A stretch of 12,573 nucleotides of DNA. Origin: JABAAE01 sp036336715. GTDB lineage: Bacteria; Planctomycetota; Planctomycetia; Pirellulales; Pirellulaceae. The stretch's first letter is position 1; each line of letters begins with the position of its first letter. The notes beneath the pieces were generated by a model that saw only the letters and a program-made list of their open reading frames with translations, searched no databases and had not been told where the DNA came from. Positions 7,132 through 12,573 of this stretch are shown piece by piece. The stretch covers positions 1 to 12,573 of the forward strand of contig JAYZFP010000047.1 in assembly GCA_036336715.1 (NCBI GenBank). Direction: 5' to 3'. The translations under genes and the position numbers were made by a program.

Positions 7132-7674
7132 ATGGAGGATTCTCCCCCGGAATACGATTTTCGCCGGCATCCCGAGTGGATTGCCGAGTCCGCGTGGTTG
7201 GCTCCGGGCGTTCAAGTCTGTGGCGAAGTTCACCTGGGAAATTCCTCGAGCGTCTGGTTCAACGCAGTGGTCCGCGGGGACACCGAACGAATTTCCGTCG
7301 GAAACGCCACCAACATCCAGGATCTCTGCCTGGTTCATGCCGATGCCGGCGTCCCCTGCACCATTGGGGATCGGGTCACACTCGGGCACGCTGCAATCGT
7401 TCATGGAGCCACCATTGAAGATGACGTGATGATCGGAATTCGGGCGACCGTACTGAATGGAGCCACGATCGGTACCGGAAGCCTGATCGCGGCAGGAGCC
7501 CTGGTACCCGAAAACAGCGTGATCCCCCCCCACTCGGTGGTGATGGGTATCCCGGGAAAGATCGTCCGCCAGACCACCGACTCCGATCAGCGGCGAATCC
7601 GACATGCAGCCGAACATTACGTGCAGGCAGCCATCGCCTATCGCGAGCAATCGGGACTTGAGGAGGGGCCTTGA
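7132..7674 (+). CDS. Gamma carbonic anhydrase family protein
   Basis: A 180-residue left-handed beta-helix protein of the gamma-carbonic-anhydrase/YrdA-PaaY type. ATG 7132 is chosen because GAGGG (7120-7124) lies 7 nt upstream and family members begin about here; the frame is open further upstream but overlaps the EF-hand gene. Hexapeptide repeats run from about residue 24 to 145. The metal-binding histidines are His69 (LVHAD), His86 and His91 (LGHAAIVHG), and Arg49/Asp50 (RGD) and Gln63/Asp64 (NIQD) match conserved active-site positions. Members form trimers with zinc or iron between subunits. There is no signal peptide, so it is cytoplasmic, unlike its neighbour. Many members show no measured anhydrase activity and some hydrolyse thioesters, so CO2 hydration is probable but not certain. 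It may be co-transcribed with the EF-hand gene. Confidence 0.9.
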   Translation: MEDSPPEYDFRRHPEWIAESAWLAPGVQVCGEVHLGNSSSVWFNAVVRGDTERISVGNATNIQDLCLVHADAGVPCTIGDRVTLGHAAIVHGATIEDDVMIGIRATVLNGATIGTGSLIAAGALVPENSVIPPHSVVMGIPGKIVRQTTDSDQRRIRHAAEHYVQAAIAYREQSGLEEGP

Positions 7675-7814
7675 AACAGTCTGATGCCCTGAAATCCGCA
7701 TTCGGCCCCAAGTCGGAACCTGCAGGCAATCAGAATTCTGACCGGAGAACCAAACCGTGGACGCGGCACTCCTCGGACATCGACTGCCCAAAAGGTGCTC
7801 AACGAAGGATGTAG
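7671..7814 (+). CDS. Candidate 47-aa ORF overlapping the carbonic anhydrase stop
   Basis: TTG 7671 overlaps the previous stop as TTGA and is preceded by AGGAGGGG (7661-7668), an unusually strong Shine-Dalgarno sequence for this window, though only 4 nt separate AGGAGG from the TTG. The product begins MKQSDALKSAFGPKSEPAG and ends in an RRM at TAG 7812-7814; it is polar, without membrane segments or a known motif. It overlaps the 3' end of the convergent DUF1570 gene by 16 bp. The purine-rich site also encodes the end of the carbonic anhydrase, so the signal may be accidental. I do not recognise a family. Confidence 0.25.
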   Translation: MKQSDALKSAFGPKSEPAGNQNSDRRTKPWTRHSSDIDCPKGAQRRM

Positions 7815-8962
7815 CGAAAGCACTCCGACTTGACCTCATCCAGCGAGCCAAAGTGTTTTGTAAACAACTCCAGACGCTCTTCTTTGGAAATTTCGGTCAG
7901 GGGCACCTGCTTGTTGATATCCTGCAGGTAGCCGATGTATTCTTTCGGTTTCCGGTGAATCAGGTAAAAGTTCAAGGCCCACGATTCCGCGTAGGAATTC
8001 AATATCTGTTCCGGGTCCCGAAAGCGTTCGTCGCTGGCGAGCACGTCATCGAAAAAACGGGTCGTGTCACCTCGCACCATCTGCTTGATCTGCTCCAGCC
8101 GTACATGGTTCATTTTCCCAATCCCATGCCACCCGGACCGGCTCTTGAGGTCCGGAACCTCAAAGAACATCGCCAGGCCCTCATTCAACCAGAAAGGGTA
8201 GGGGCCAAAACGATTCTGAAGCCCGGTGTTGAATGAAATCTGGTGAACCGCCTCGTGAACAATCGTGGCCACCATCGCCTCGGCAGCGGGCTGCCGGAGA
8301 ATCTTGGTCAGCTGGCTGGTACTGGAAACCCGACGGCCTCCAAACTGCCCCAGACCGGTCAGATCATACATGACCACCTGGTTGGTCTGCATGTTATAGT
8401 AGGCCAGTGCGCTGCCCTGTGCCGAGCCAAGGGTTTGAATCGAGTAGGAATCGAACTCCTGCTTGGTTTTGAAAATGATCACCCCCAGCGGAACATCCGG
8501 CTTCGAGAGCTTCATCCCCTTGTTGTCCCAGAAATTGGCAAAGGCAACGGTCAGCCGCAGGTAGACTCCCTTGACCCAGTTGGCGAAGGCCGGGGAAGTG
8601 TTATAGGCGATCACGATATCCTTGGACTTCAACACACGAAATTTCCCAGCCGATGCCGGCAGTGTCGCGATCAGCTGTTTACCAAAAGCGTTCGCGTCGA
8701 TTCCCGAAAAAGGCCGATCGTCAGATCGTTTTGACTGCACCTCATCCGGTTGGATCATCCAGATCCTTCCATCGTTGGCACGGAACATCATGCCACCATC
8801 CTGGGCTTCCACCACGATTTCACCCTGCAGCGTCACCTGGGTTGCGGCACGGGAAATGACCACGGTATCAGCCGGAAATACGAATTCCGGAAGCCAAACC
8901 AAAACAAACAGGGGTAAAAAAAAGAAAGACCGGTTCGATGGCAGGCTGGGAAAATAACTCAC
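7799..8962 (-). CDS. Exported DUF1570 putative metallopeptidase
   Basis: A 387-residue DUF1570 protein, typical of planctomycetes. The start is set at GTG 8962: GGAGG (minus strand, 8973-8969) lies 6 nt upstream, and the product opens with a signal peptide (SYFPSLPSNRSFFFLPLFVLVWLPEFVFPA, cleavage near residue 31). A GTG at 9001 is in frame but adds 13 residues and sits almost on the predicted transcription start. The domain from about 105 carries HEAVH at 236-240 and WLNEGLA with Glu261, 21 residues on, the HExxH...E layout of gluzincin zinc peptidases. A small N-terminal beta-rich region (31-75, with TVVISRAATQVTLQGEIV) precedes it. Activity and substrate are unknown; a periplasmic or surface peptidase is inferred. 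It is convergent with the carbonic anhydrase group and divergent from phoX. Confidence 0.88.
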   Translation of the reverse strand: MSYFPSLPSNRSFFFLPLFVLVWLPEFVFPADTVVISRAATQVTLQGEIVVEAQDGGMMFRANDGRIWMIQPDEVQSKRSDDRPFSGIDANAFGKQLIATLPASAGKFRVLKSKDIVIAYNTSPAFANWVKGVYLRLTVAFANFWDNKGMKLSKPDVPLGVIIFKTKQEFDSYSIQTLGSAQGSALAYYNMQTNQVVMYDLTGLGQFGGRRVSSTSQLTKILRQPAAEAMVATIVHEAVHQISFNTGLQNRFGPYPFWLNEGLAMFFEVPDLKSRSGWHGIGKMNHVRLEQIKQMVRGDTTRFFDDVLASDERFRDPEQILNSYAESWALNFYLIHRKPKEYIGYLQDINKQVPLTEISKEERLELFTKHFGSLDEVKSECFRYILR

Positions 8963-9008
8963 AGAAACCCTCCAATGGATGAAATTCCTCGGGAATGTCA
9001 CTTTTCAA

Positions 9009-9017
9009 AGTATAGCA
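9009..9017 (-). promoter_or_regulatory. Extended -10 promoter for the DUF1570 gene
   Basis: On the minus strand this reads TGCTATACT, an extended -10 with a 5-of-6 hexamer. Transcription would begin near 9002, giving a leader of about 40 nt with GGAGG before GTG 8962. No clear -35 is seen. Confidence 0.5.
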
Positions 9018-9221
9018 CTTGCTTGTGAAATTCGGCCATCTGAGCATGAAATACCGCAACCCTGCCCGGTATCGGCAGAGATCCTGCTGCGATTACCGGT
9101 CCATACTGTTCTCCCGGTCGCGCCCGCTTTTCCTTTCAATGGGATGCTGCATCTTCAAAGGGCCTTCATCTTTGGGTGCTAAGCTGGCATCAATCCGCGA
9201 TCAAACAGAGGCCTGCAGTAC

Positions 9222-9250
9222 CTGACTGAAGGGCAGCTGGTCGTTAAAAT
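9222..9250 (+). promoter_or_regulatory. Possible sigma70-type promoter for the PhoX gene
   Basis: CTGACT (9222-9227, 4 of 6) and TAAAAT (9245-9250, 5 of 6) are 17 nt apart. Transcription would start near 9257, inside the inverted repeat at 9254-9270, about 49 nt before ATG 9306. Confidence 0.4.
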
Positions 9251-9253
9251 GGA

Positions 9254-9270
9254 GAGGGAGAGAGTCCCTC
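9254..9270. promoter_or_regulatory. Inverted repeat at the PhoX transcription start region
   Basis: GAGGGA (9254-9259) and TCCCTC (9265-9270) form a 6-bp stem with a 5-nt loop, bracketed by direct repeats of GTTAAAAT (9243-9250 and 9280-9287, 37 bp apart). It could be an operator or a 5' mRNA hairpin. It does not match the known Pho boxes of E. coli or Bacillus. Confidence 0.4.
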
Positions 9271-9305
9271 CCAGCACGAGTTAAAATCAAGAAGAAAACT
9301 GCATT

Positions 9306-10706
9306 ATGGAATCATCCTCCCCAAACCCCTTGGGCCGTCGAAAATTTCTCAGCGACACCTTTTCGGTGACCTCCTCCTTTGCCATCGGCGGGGCACTTGC
9401 CGATCTTGGCGGAAGAATCGCTGTCGGCGACCAATTCCGGGCCGCGGCCGACCTGGTTCCCGTGCGCGATGAAACGACCGGCTTGCCCTTGCTCCTGCTG
9501 CCCGAAGGTTTTCGATACCAGTCCTTTGGTTGGACACGCGACCCGATGAAAGACGGCAGTGCCACTCCTTCATCTCACGACGGAATGGCAGTTGTCGAAG
9601 AAAAAGACGGTATCGTGACGCTGGTTCGCAACCATGAGGTGAGTGGCTTTGGAAAATGCATGCAGGGCCCCAAGCCCTTTGATGCCAAAGGGAGAGGGGG
9701 CTGCACTAGCCTTCGTTTCGATACCGCCAAGGGGAAATGGATCGATTCCTGGACCAGCCTTTCAGGCACCGTACGAAACTGCGCTGGCGGGGTGACCCCC
9801 TGGGGCAGTTGGCTATCTTGCGAGGAAACCGTGGTTCAGGATGGAGACCTCTTCGACAAGGTCAAGCAGCAACTCGATCAAACCCACGGCTGGATTTTCG
9901 ACGTTCCCCCGGAAGGAACACAGCGTCCCGTTCCCCTTCGAGACATGGGACGCTTTTCACACGAGGCGATTGCAGTCGATCGTGAGACCGGGTTCATTTA
10001 CGAAACCGAAGACCAGGGTGCCCGCTCAGGCTTTTACCGGTTTATCCCCAACGAACGGAATCGCCCCGCCGCGGGTGGCAAGCTGCAGATGGCCAAGGTC
10101 CCCGGTCACCCGAAATTAACTGGCCGTGTCAAAAACGGAACCCGTTTCGATGTCGAATGGGTTGATATCGCCGACCCCACACTGGCTCATTCCCCCAATA
10201 CCCAGGACAGTTCAGGGGTCTTTTTCCAGGGGCACAAACAGGGCGGGACCGCTTTTGCCCGCCTGGAAGGTTGCTGGGCCGGCAATGGGTTGATCTATTT
10301 TGACGCAACGAGCGGTGGAGAAGCCAAAGCGGGGCAAATCTGGGCACTGGACCCCGAAAAACAGACATTGGAGATGCTGTTCGAAAGCCCCTCCGCCAAG
10401 GTGCTCAATATGCCTGACAACCTCTGTGTTTCCCCACGGGGAGGCCTGCTAATTTGTGAAGACAGCGACTATGGCAAGTTTGCAAAACAACGCATCCACG
10501 GATTGAACCAGGAAGGAAACCTGAGCCTGTTCGCGGTCAACAATATTCAGCTCAAAGGTGAAAAAAATGGATTCAAGGGGGATTTCCGAGGCAAGGAGTG
10601 GTGCGGCGCCTCTTTCAGCCCCGATGGAAAATGGCTGTTTGTCAATATCCAGACCCCGGGCATGACGTTCGCAATCACCGGCCCCTGGGAGTCGACCGTC
10701 TTCTAA
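9306..10706 (+). CDS. phoX: PhoX-type (DUF839) alkaline phosphatase, Tat-exported
   Basis: A 466-residue PhoX/DUF839 protein, a calcium- and iron-dependent phosphatase family that releases phosphate from organic phosphomonoesters outside the cytoplasm. The N-terminus has a twin-arginine signal, GRRKFLSDT at 10-18 followed by a modest hydrophobic stretch to about residue 33. Conserved blocks seen are LVRNHE (106-111), NCAGGVTPWGSWLSCEE (158-174, with Cys159 in the place of the metal-site cysteine), RFSHEA (216-221), YETED (232-236) and LLICEDSDYG (381-390), which together supply the acidic cofactor ligands. The C-terminal SFSPDGKWLFVNIQTPG is the typical last beta-propeller blade. It is somewhat shorter than PhoX enzymes of pseudomonads. 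A purine-rich AAGAAG 11 nt upstream is a fair ribosome binding site. A phosphate-starvation response is expected from the family, but no classical Pho box is seen. The gene appears monocistronic. Confidence 0.88.
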   Translation: MESSSPNPLGRRKFLSDTFSVTSSFAIGGALADLGGRIAVGDQFRAAADLVPVRDETTGLPLLLLPEGFRYQSFGWTRDPMKDGSATPSSHDGMAVVEEKDGIVTLVRNHEVSGFGKCMQGPKPFDAKGRGGCTSLRFDTAKGKWIDSWTSLSGTVRNCAGGVTPWGSWLSCEETVVQDGDLFDKVKQQLDQTHGWIFDVPPEGTQRPVPLRDMGRFSHEAIAVDRETGFIYETEDQGARSGFYRFIPNERNRPAAGGKLQMAKVPGHPKLTGRVKNGTRFDVEWVDIADPTLAHSPNTQDSSGVFFQGHKQGGTAFARLEGCWAGNGLIYFDATSGGEAKAGQIWALDPEKQTLEMLFESPSAKVLNMPDNLCVSPRGGLLICEDSDYGKFAKQRIHGLNQEGNLSLFAVNNIQLKGEKNGFKGDFRGKEWCGASFSPDGKWLFVNIQTPGMTFAITGPWESTVF

Positions 10707-10739
10707 TCGGTAACGCGAACGACCTGAACCGCGAACCTG

Positions 10740-10772
10740 AGGGGTACCCGTTCAGGAGGAATGGGTACCCCT
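10740..10772 (+). terminator. Perfect 10-bp hairpin after phoX
   Basis: AGGGGTACCC (10740-10749) and GGGTACCCCT (10763-10772) are perfect inverted repeats around a 13-nt loop, 33 nt after the phoX stop. No T run follows, so it is a terminator-like or 3'-protecting hairpin. CCTGA (10736-10740) could instead pair with TCAGG (10752-10756), an alternative fold that excludes the main one. Confidence 0.55.
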
Positions 10773-11258
10773 GGGTGGCACCCAACCGGCTGTATCAACG
10801 CAGTGCCTGCACGGTCCCGCCCCCGGTTGTCATGCAGCCTGCCGTGGGGCCCGGCGATTTGACGCAAAAAATGCCGCAGTCCATCCATCGCCAGAACCAA
10901 CCGGCCCTGGCTTTTCACCATGGATCTGCCATCGCGATGAATTCTCGATCAGGGAAACCGCCATCGGGAGAGGGGGGAGGAACAGGTTCCGCCAGTCCTT
11001 CCGTCCTTCAGACTACCGTTTTCCCTGTCCAACGGGCTTGCTCGATCGCTGCCTGCATTTGATTCCCGATAAAAACTGCCGATTTCGGGCCGATTTTTGA
11101 GAATCTTGGTCGATTGCTCCGTTAGGGGACCAATCGTGTCAATCAACTCTCCGATGATTTCCACAAAAGGTGATCTTCATAAAAGAAACCGCCAGGGTAC
11201 AAGGAACCGCCGGGGCTCCAGGACAGGACATTCTGCTAAAACATCGGAGACAACCACC
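10773..11258. other. Intergenic region between phoX and the WYL-like gene
   Basis: About 490 bases after the phoX hairpin. No convincing gene: a minus-strand frame at 10949-11164 (71 codons, beginning MEIIGELIDTIG) is the best candidate but has no ribosome binding site and a low-complexity second half. A small imperfect inverted repeat with CCGATTTT follows at 11078-11098. Near the WYL-like start there is a direct repeat (11185-11215) and a good Shine-Dalgarno, GGAGA at 11246-11250. Confidence 0.5.
11185..11215. repeat. Short direct repeat upstream of the WYL-like gene
   Basis: GAAACCGCCAGGG (11185-11197) and GGAACCGCCGGGG (11203-11215) match at 11 of 13 positions and are 18 bp apart start to start. 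They lie 44 bp before the ATG at 11259, a position suited to a regulator site, but they may be chance. Confidence 0.4.
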
Positions 11259-11558
11259 ATGACCAGCCAGCAAAAAAATCGTCTGAAAGTCCAGATTCAA
11301 AAAGCCATCCACGACCCCGATGGCTATTGCCTGCATTTCATCTACATCACTCAGAACAAAATCTCCATCCGTGCGGTCAGTCCCTATCGCTGGGACGGAA
11401 GGGACACTTTTGTAGGTCTCTGCCTGTCCCGCGAAAACCCAAGGAGTTTTCGAGTCGATCAGATCCACAAAATGAAGCTCGTCCGTGCCAGCGAGGTACT
11501 GATGCCTTTCGCCGGAGAAGAGGTCTTGCTCCAGGCCCGGCAGAGCAGTCCATGTTGA
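11259..11558 (+). CDS. Small standalone WYL-like domain protein
   Basis: A 99-residue protein starting at ATG 11259, with GGAGA (11246-11250) 8 nt upstream; the frame is open upstream to 11097 but that part looks non-coding. Its pattern resembles a WYL domain: an opening helix with QIQKAI (12-17), a first strand LHFIYI (25-30), KISIRAVSPYRW (34-45), then FVGLCLSRENPRSFRVDQI (51-69), where WYL domains keep an aromatic/Leu strand and an R-x-F-R-x-D/R-x-I motif. WYL domains bind nucleotides, nucleic acid or other ligands and usually follow an HTH in transcription factors. Here no HTH is present in the gene or next to it. A ligand sensor or a protein-protein partner is inferred; the exact W-Y-L triad is not seen. 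Its stop is followed by a 14-bp minisatellite. Confidence 0.7.
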   Translation: MTSQQKNRLKVQIQKAIHDPDGYCLHFIYITQNKISIRAVSPYRWDGRDTFVGLCLSRENPRSFRVDQIHKMKLVRASEVLMPFAGEEVLLQARQSSPC

Positions 11559-11573
11559 ACCTGCGGCAGCTCG

Positions 11574-11643
11574 TTCACCCCGCCTCTTTCACCCCGCCTC
11601 TTTCACCCCGCCTCGTTCACCCCGCCTCGTTCACCCCGACTCG
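11574..11643. repeat. 14-bp x 5 tandem repeat (minisatellite)
   Basis: Five head-to-tail units of TTCACCCCGCCTCK (K = T in units 1-2, G in units 3-5) start at 11574, 11588, 11602, 11616 and 11630; the last has one extra change (A at 11639). Sequence variation is very low, so the array is recent or kept uniform. The unit length is not a multiple of three and all frames are proline-rich nonsense, so it is non-coding. It begins 15 bp after the WYL-like stop. Confidence 0.95.
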
Positions 11644-11812
11644 CCTACCCCCCCCTAAACTACCCATTGCAAACTGGCTTACTCGCCCCCGCAAACCTCC
11701 AGGCGTTCGTTCGCTCCCCAAAAATTGATATGCAGTGAAAGTGCAATTCCGCGGATCGCTGCCAAGGCTGCTCTCAGAATCATCCGTCCCTTACTGCTGT
11801 CATCCCGGTTGC

Positions 11813-11829
11813 CATGATGCTGAATCATG
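11813..11829. promoter_or_regulatory. Inverted repeat upstream of the methyltransferase gene
   Basis: CATGAT-GCTGA-ATCATG is a perfect 6-5-6 dyad, about 54 bp before the candidate -35. The size fits a dimeric repressor or activator site, but the regulator is unknown. Confidence 0.35.
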
Positions 11830-11882
11830 TTGCCACGCCAGTCTCTGGCCAGGATGGAATCGCTATTTGGATTGCCGCAGCT

Positions 11883-11912
11883 TTGTCATAGATTAGTCCT
11901 TTTACAGATACT
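11883..11912 (+). promoter_or_regulatory. Likely promoter of the methyltransferase gene
   Basis: TTGTCA (11883-11888, 5 of 6) and GATACT (11907-11912, 4 of 6) are 18 nt apart. Transcription would begin near 11919, consistent with a start codon at 11939 or 11951. Confidence 0.45.
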
Positions 11913-11938
11913 TCCGACTGATTTTTCGGGAAATTCTC

Positions 11939-12573
11939 TTGCTTGATTCCTTGAAAAGCTGGCTGAGTGGCCTTCGCTGGAAACTCATTACCAGGACCTC
12001 CAAGTACCCCAACGCCGACCTGCATGCCTGCTTTGCGAACCTGAAAAAACGGGGTTTTTCCCCACGCCACGTTCTCGACATCGGTGCCAACCAGGGAAAA
12101 TGGAGCGAGCCGTGTCGCAAAGTTTTCCCGGAAGCAGTCTTTACACTGATCGAGCCACAGTCGGAGATGAAACGGCCGCTGGATGAATTCTGCCGCCGCA
12201 GTCCCCAATCCAGCTGGCATCAAATGGGGGTATCCAACGAACAATCGGTTCTTCCGTTTATCGTTTACGAAGACCAGGTTTCCAGTACCTTCGATTTCGA
12301 TTCAAGCCAGAAAATCCGGGACTGTGAGGTCCGTCAGATCGAGGTAACCACGGTGAACGATCTGATCGAGAGTGGCACCTGTAAAGTCCCGGACATCCTG
12401 AAAATTGACGCCGAGGGGTACGAAGCGAGGATCCTCGAAACAGCCGACCGGGCGATCGGTCACTGCGAACTGGTCTTTCTGGAGGCTCAGCTTTTTAACG
12501 ATCAGAGTGAATGCAACCTGCTCAACCTGATGAAACTGATGGATGATGCGGGGTACGCAACCTACGATTTCTC
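11939..12573 (+). CDS. FkbM-family methyltransferase (3' end outside window)
   Basis: The first ~211 residues of a SAM-dependent methyltransferase of the FkbM type, open at the window edge. Seen are the SAM-binding VLDIGANQGKW (45-55), TLIEPQ (69-74) where the acidic residue contacts the SAM ribose, and LKIDAEGYEARIL (154-166), the family's second hallmark. FkbM-like enzymes O-methylate sugars or polyketides and are frequent in planctomycete surface-glycan loci. There is no signal peptide, so it acts in the cytoplasm. The start is unsure: no ATG is available, TTG 11939 has a weak GGGAA 6 nt upstream, and TTG 11951 is the alternative; the frame is closed by TAG at 11894. The substrate cannot be told. 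Confidence 0.85.
   Translation, partial: MLDSLKSWLSGLRWKLITRTSKYPNADLHACFANLKKRGFSPRHVLDIGANQGKWSEPCRKVFPEAVFTLIEPQSEMKRPLDEFCRRSPQSSWHQMGVSNEQSVLPFIVYEDQVSSTFDFDSSQKIRDCEVRQIEVTTVNDLIESGTCKVPDILKIDAEGYEARILETADRAIGHCELVFLEAQLFNDQSECNLLNLMKLMDDAGYATYDF

Larger units (their letters stand above)
9018..9305. other. Divergent intergenic region between DUF1570 and PhoX genes
   Basis: The 9002-9305 spacer is about 300 bases. From 9018 to 9220 no gene or clear signal is seen. The right-hand part holds a promoter-like pair (9222-9250), an inverted repeat (9254-9270) and a direct repeat of GTTAAAAT at 9243-9250 and 9280-9287, described separately. Confidence 0.5.
11644..11938. other. Intergenic region before the methyltransferase gene
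   Basis: About 295 bases after the minisatellite, starting with a C-rich run. It holds an inverted repeat, CATGAT (11813-11818) and ATCATG (11824-11829) with a 5-nt spacer, and a promoter-like pair at 11883-11912. No gene is supported. Confidence 0.5.

Noticed and set aside
10761..10862. 33-codon frame from ATG 10761 after AGGAGG
   Set aside because: Only 1 nt separates the purine box from the ATG, and the start lies at the edge of a perfect hairpin stem; the product is Pro/Arg-rich.
10949..11164. Minus-strand 71-codon frame starting MEIIGELIDTIG
   Set aside because: The first half looks helical, but it has no ribosome binding site, starts at GTG, and ends in low-complexity residues; no family was recognised.
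11574..11643. Possible CRISPR array
   Set aside because: The 14-bp units are directly adjacent with no spacers, far from CRISPR repeat lengths, and no cas gene is present.

Overview
The window looks like chromosomal DNA of a planctomycete (Planctomycetota, probably Pirellulales/Planctomycetales-like). This rests on DUF1571 and DUF1570 proteins, families known mainly from that phylum; on the many predicted secreted enzymes; on a secreted multi-EF-hand protein; and on weak or absent Shine-Dalgarno sites at several starts. No phage, insertion sequence, CRISPR array, tRNA or rRNA was recognised.

Layout. (1) 2-196: the C-terminal end of a short-chain dehydrogenase/reductase, whose last codons and stop lie in a 37-bp tandem duplication. 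(2) 605-1525: exported DUF1571 protein, closed by a clear rho-independent terminator (1571-1604). (3) 1817-5213: a two-gene unit with a 28-bp gap. It holds a large fusion of an alpha/beta-hydrolase with an SGNH/GDSL hydrolase, whose signal-peptide region carries an in-frame 15-bp tandem repeat, and a short neutral-ceramidase-like protein. (4) 5729-7674: a secreted seven-EF-hand protein with Ser/Arg-rich linkers, followed after 50 bp by a gamma-carbonic-anhydrase-like protein, with a possible 47-aa ORF overlapping its stop. (5) 7799-8962, minus strand: exported DUF1570 putative metallopeptidase, convergent with group 4 and divergent from PhoX. (6) 9306-10706: Tat-exported PhoX/DUF839 phosphatase, followed by a strong hairpin. 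(7) 11259-11558: a 99-aa WYL-like protein, followed by a 14-bp x 5 minisatellite. (8) 11939-end: an FkbM-family methyltransferase cut by the window edge.

How the genes fit together. Most products appear to be exported hydrolases: two esterase domains, an amidase/ceramidase fold, a phosphatase and a peptidase. This fits a heterotroph that breaks down complex polymers or lipids and scavenges phosphate. The esterase fusion and the ceramidase-like gene are probably co-transcribed. The calcium-binding protein next to a carbonic-anhydrase-like protein is an interesting pairing, but a shared role is only inference. No single complete new defence or mobile system was recognised. The most unusual items are the double-esterase fusion with its repeat-built signal peptide, the SR-like EF-hand protein, the isolated WYL-like protein beside a minisatellite, and several compact repeats and inverted repeats between genes.
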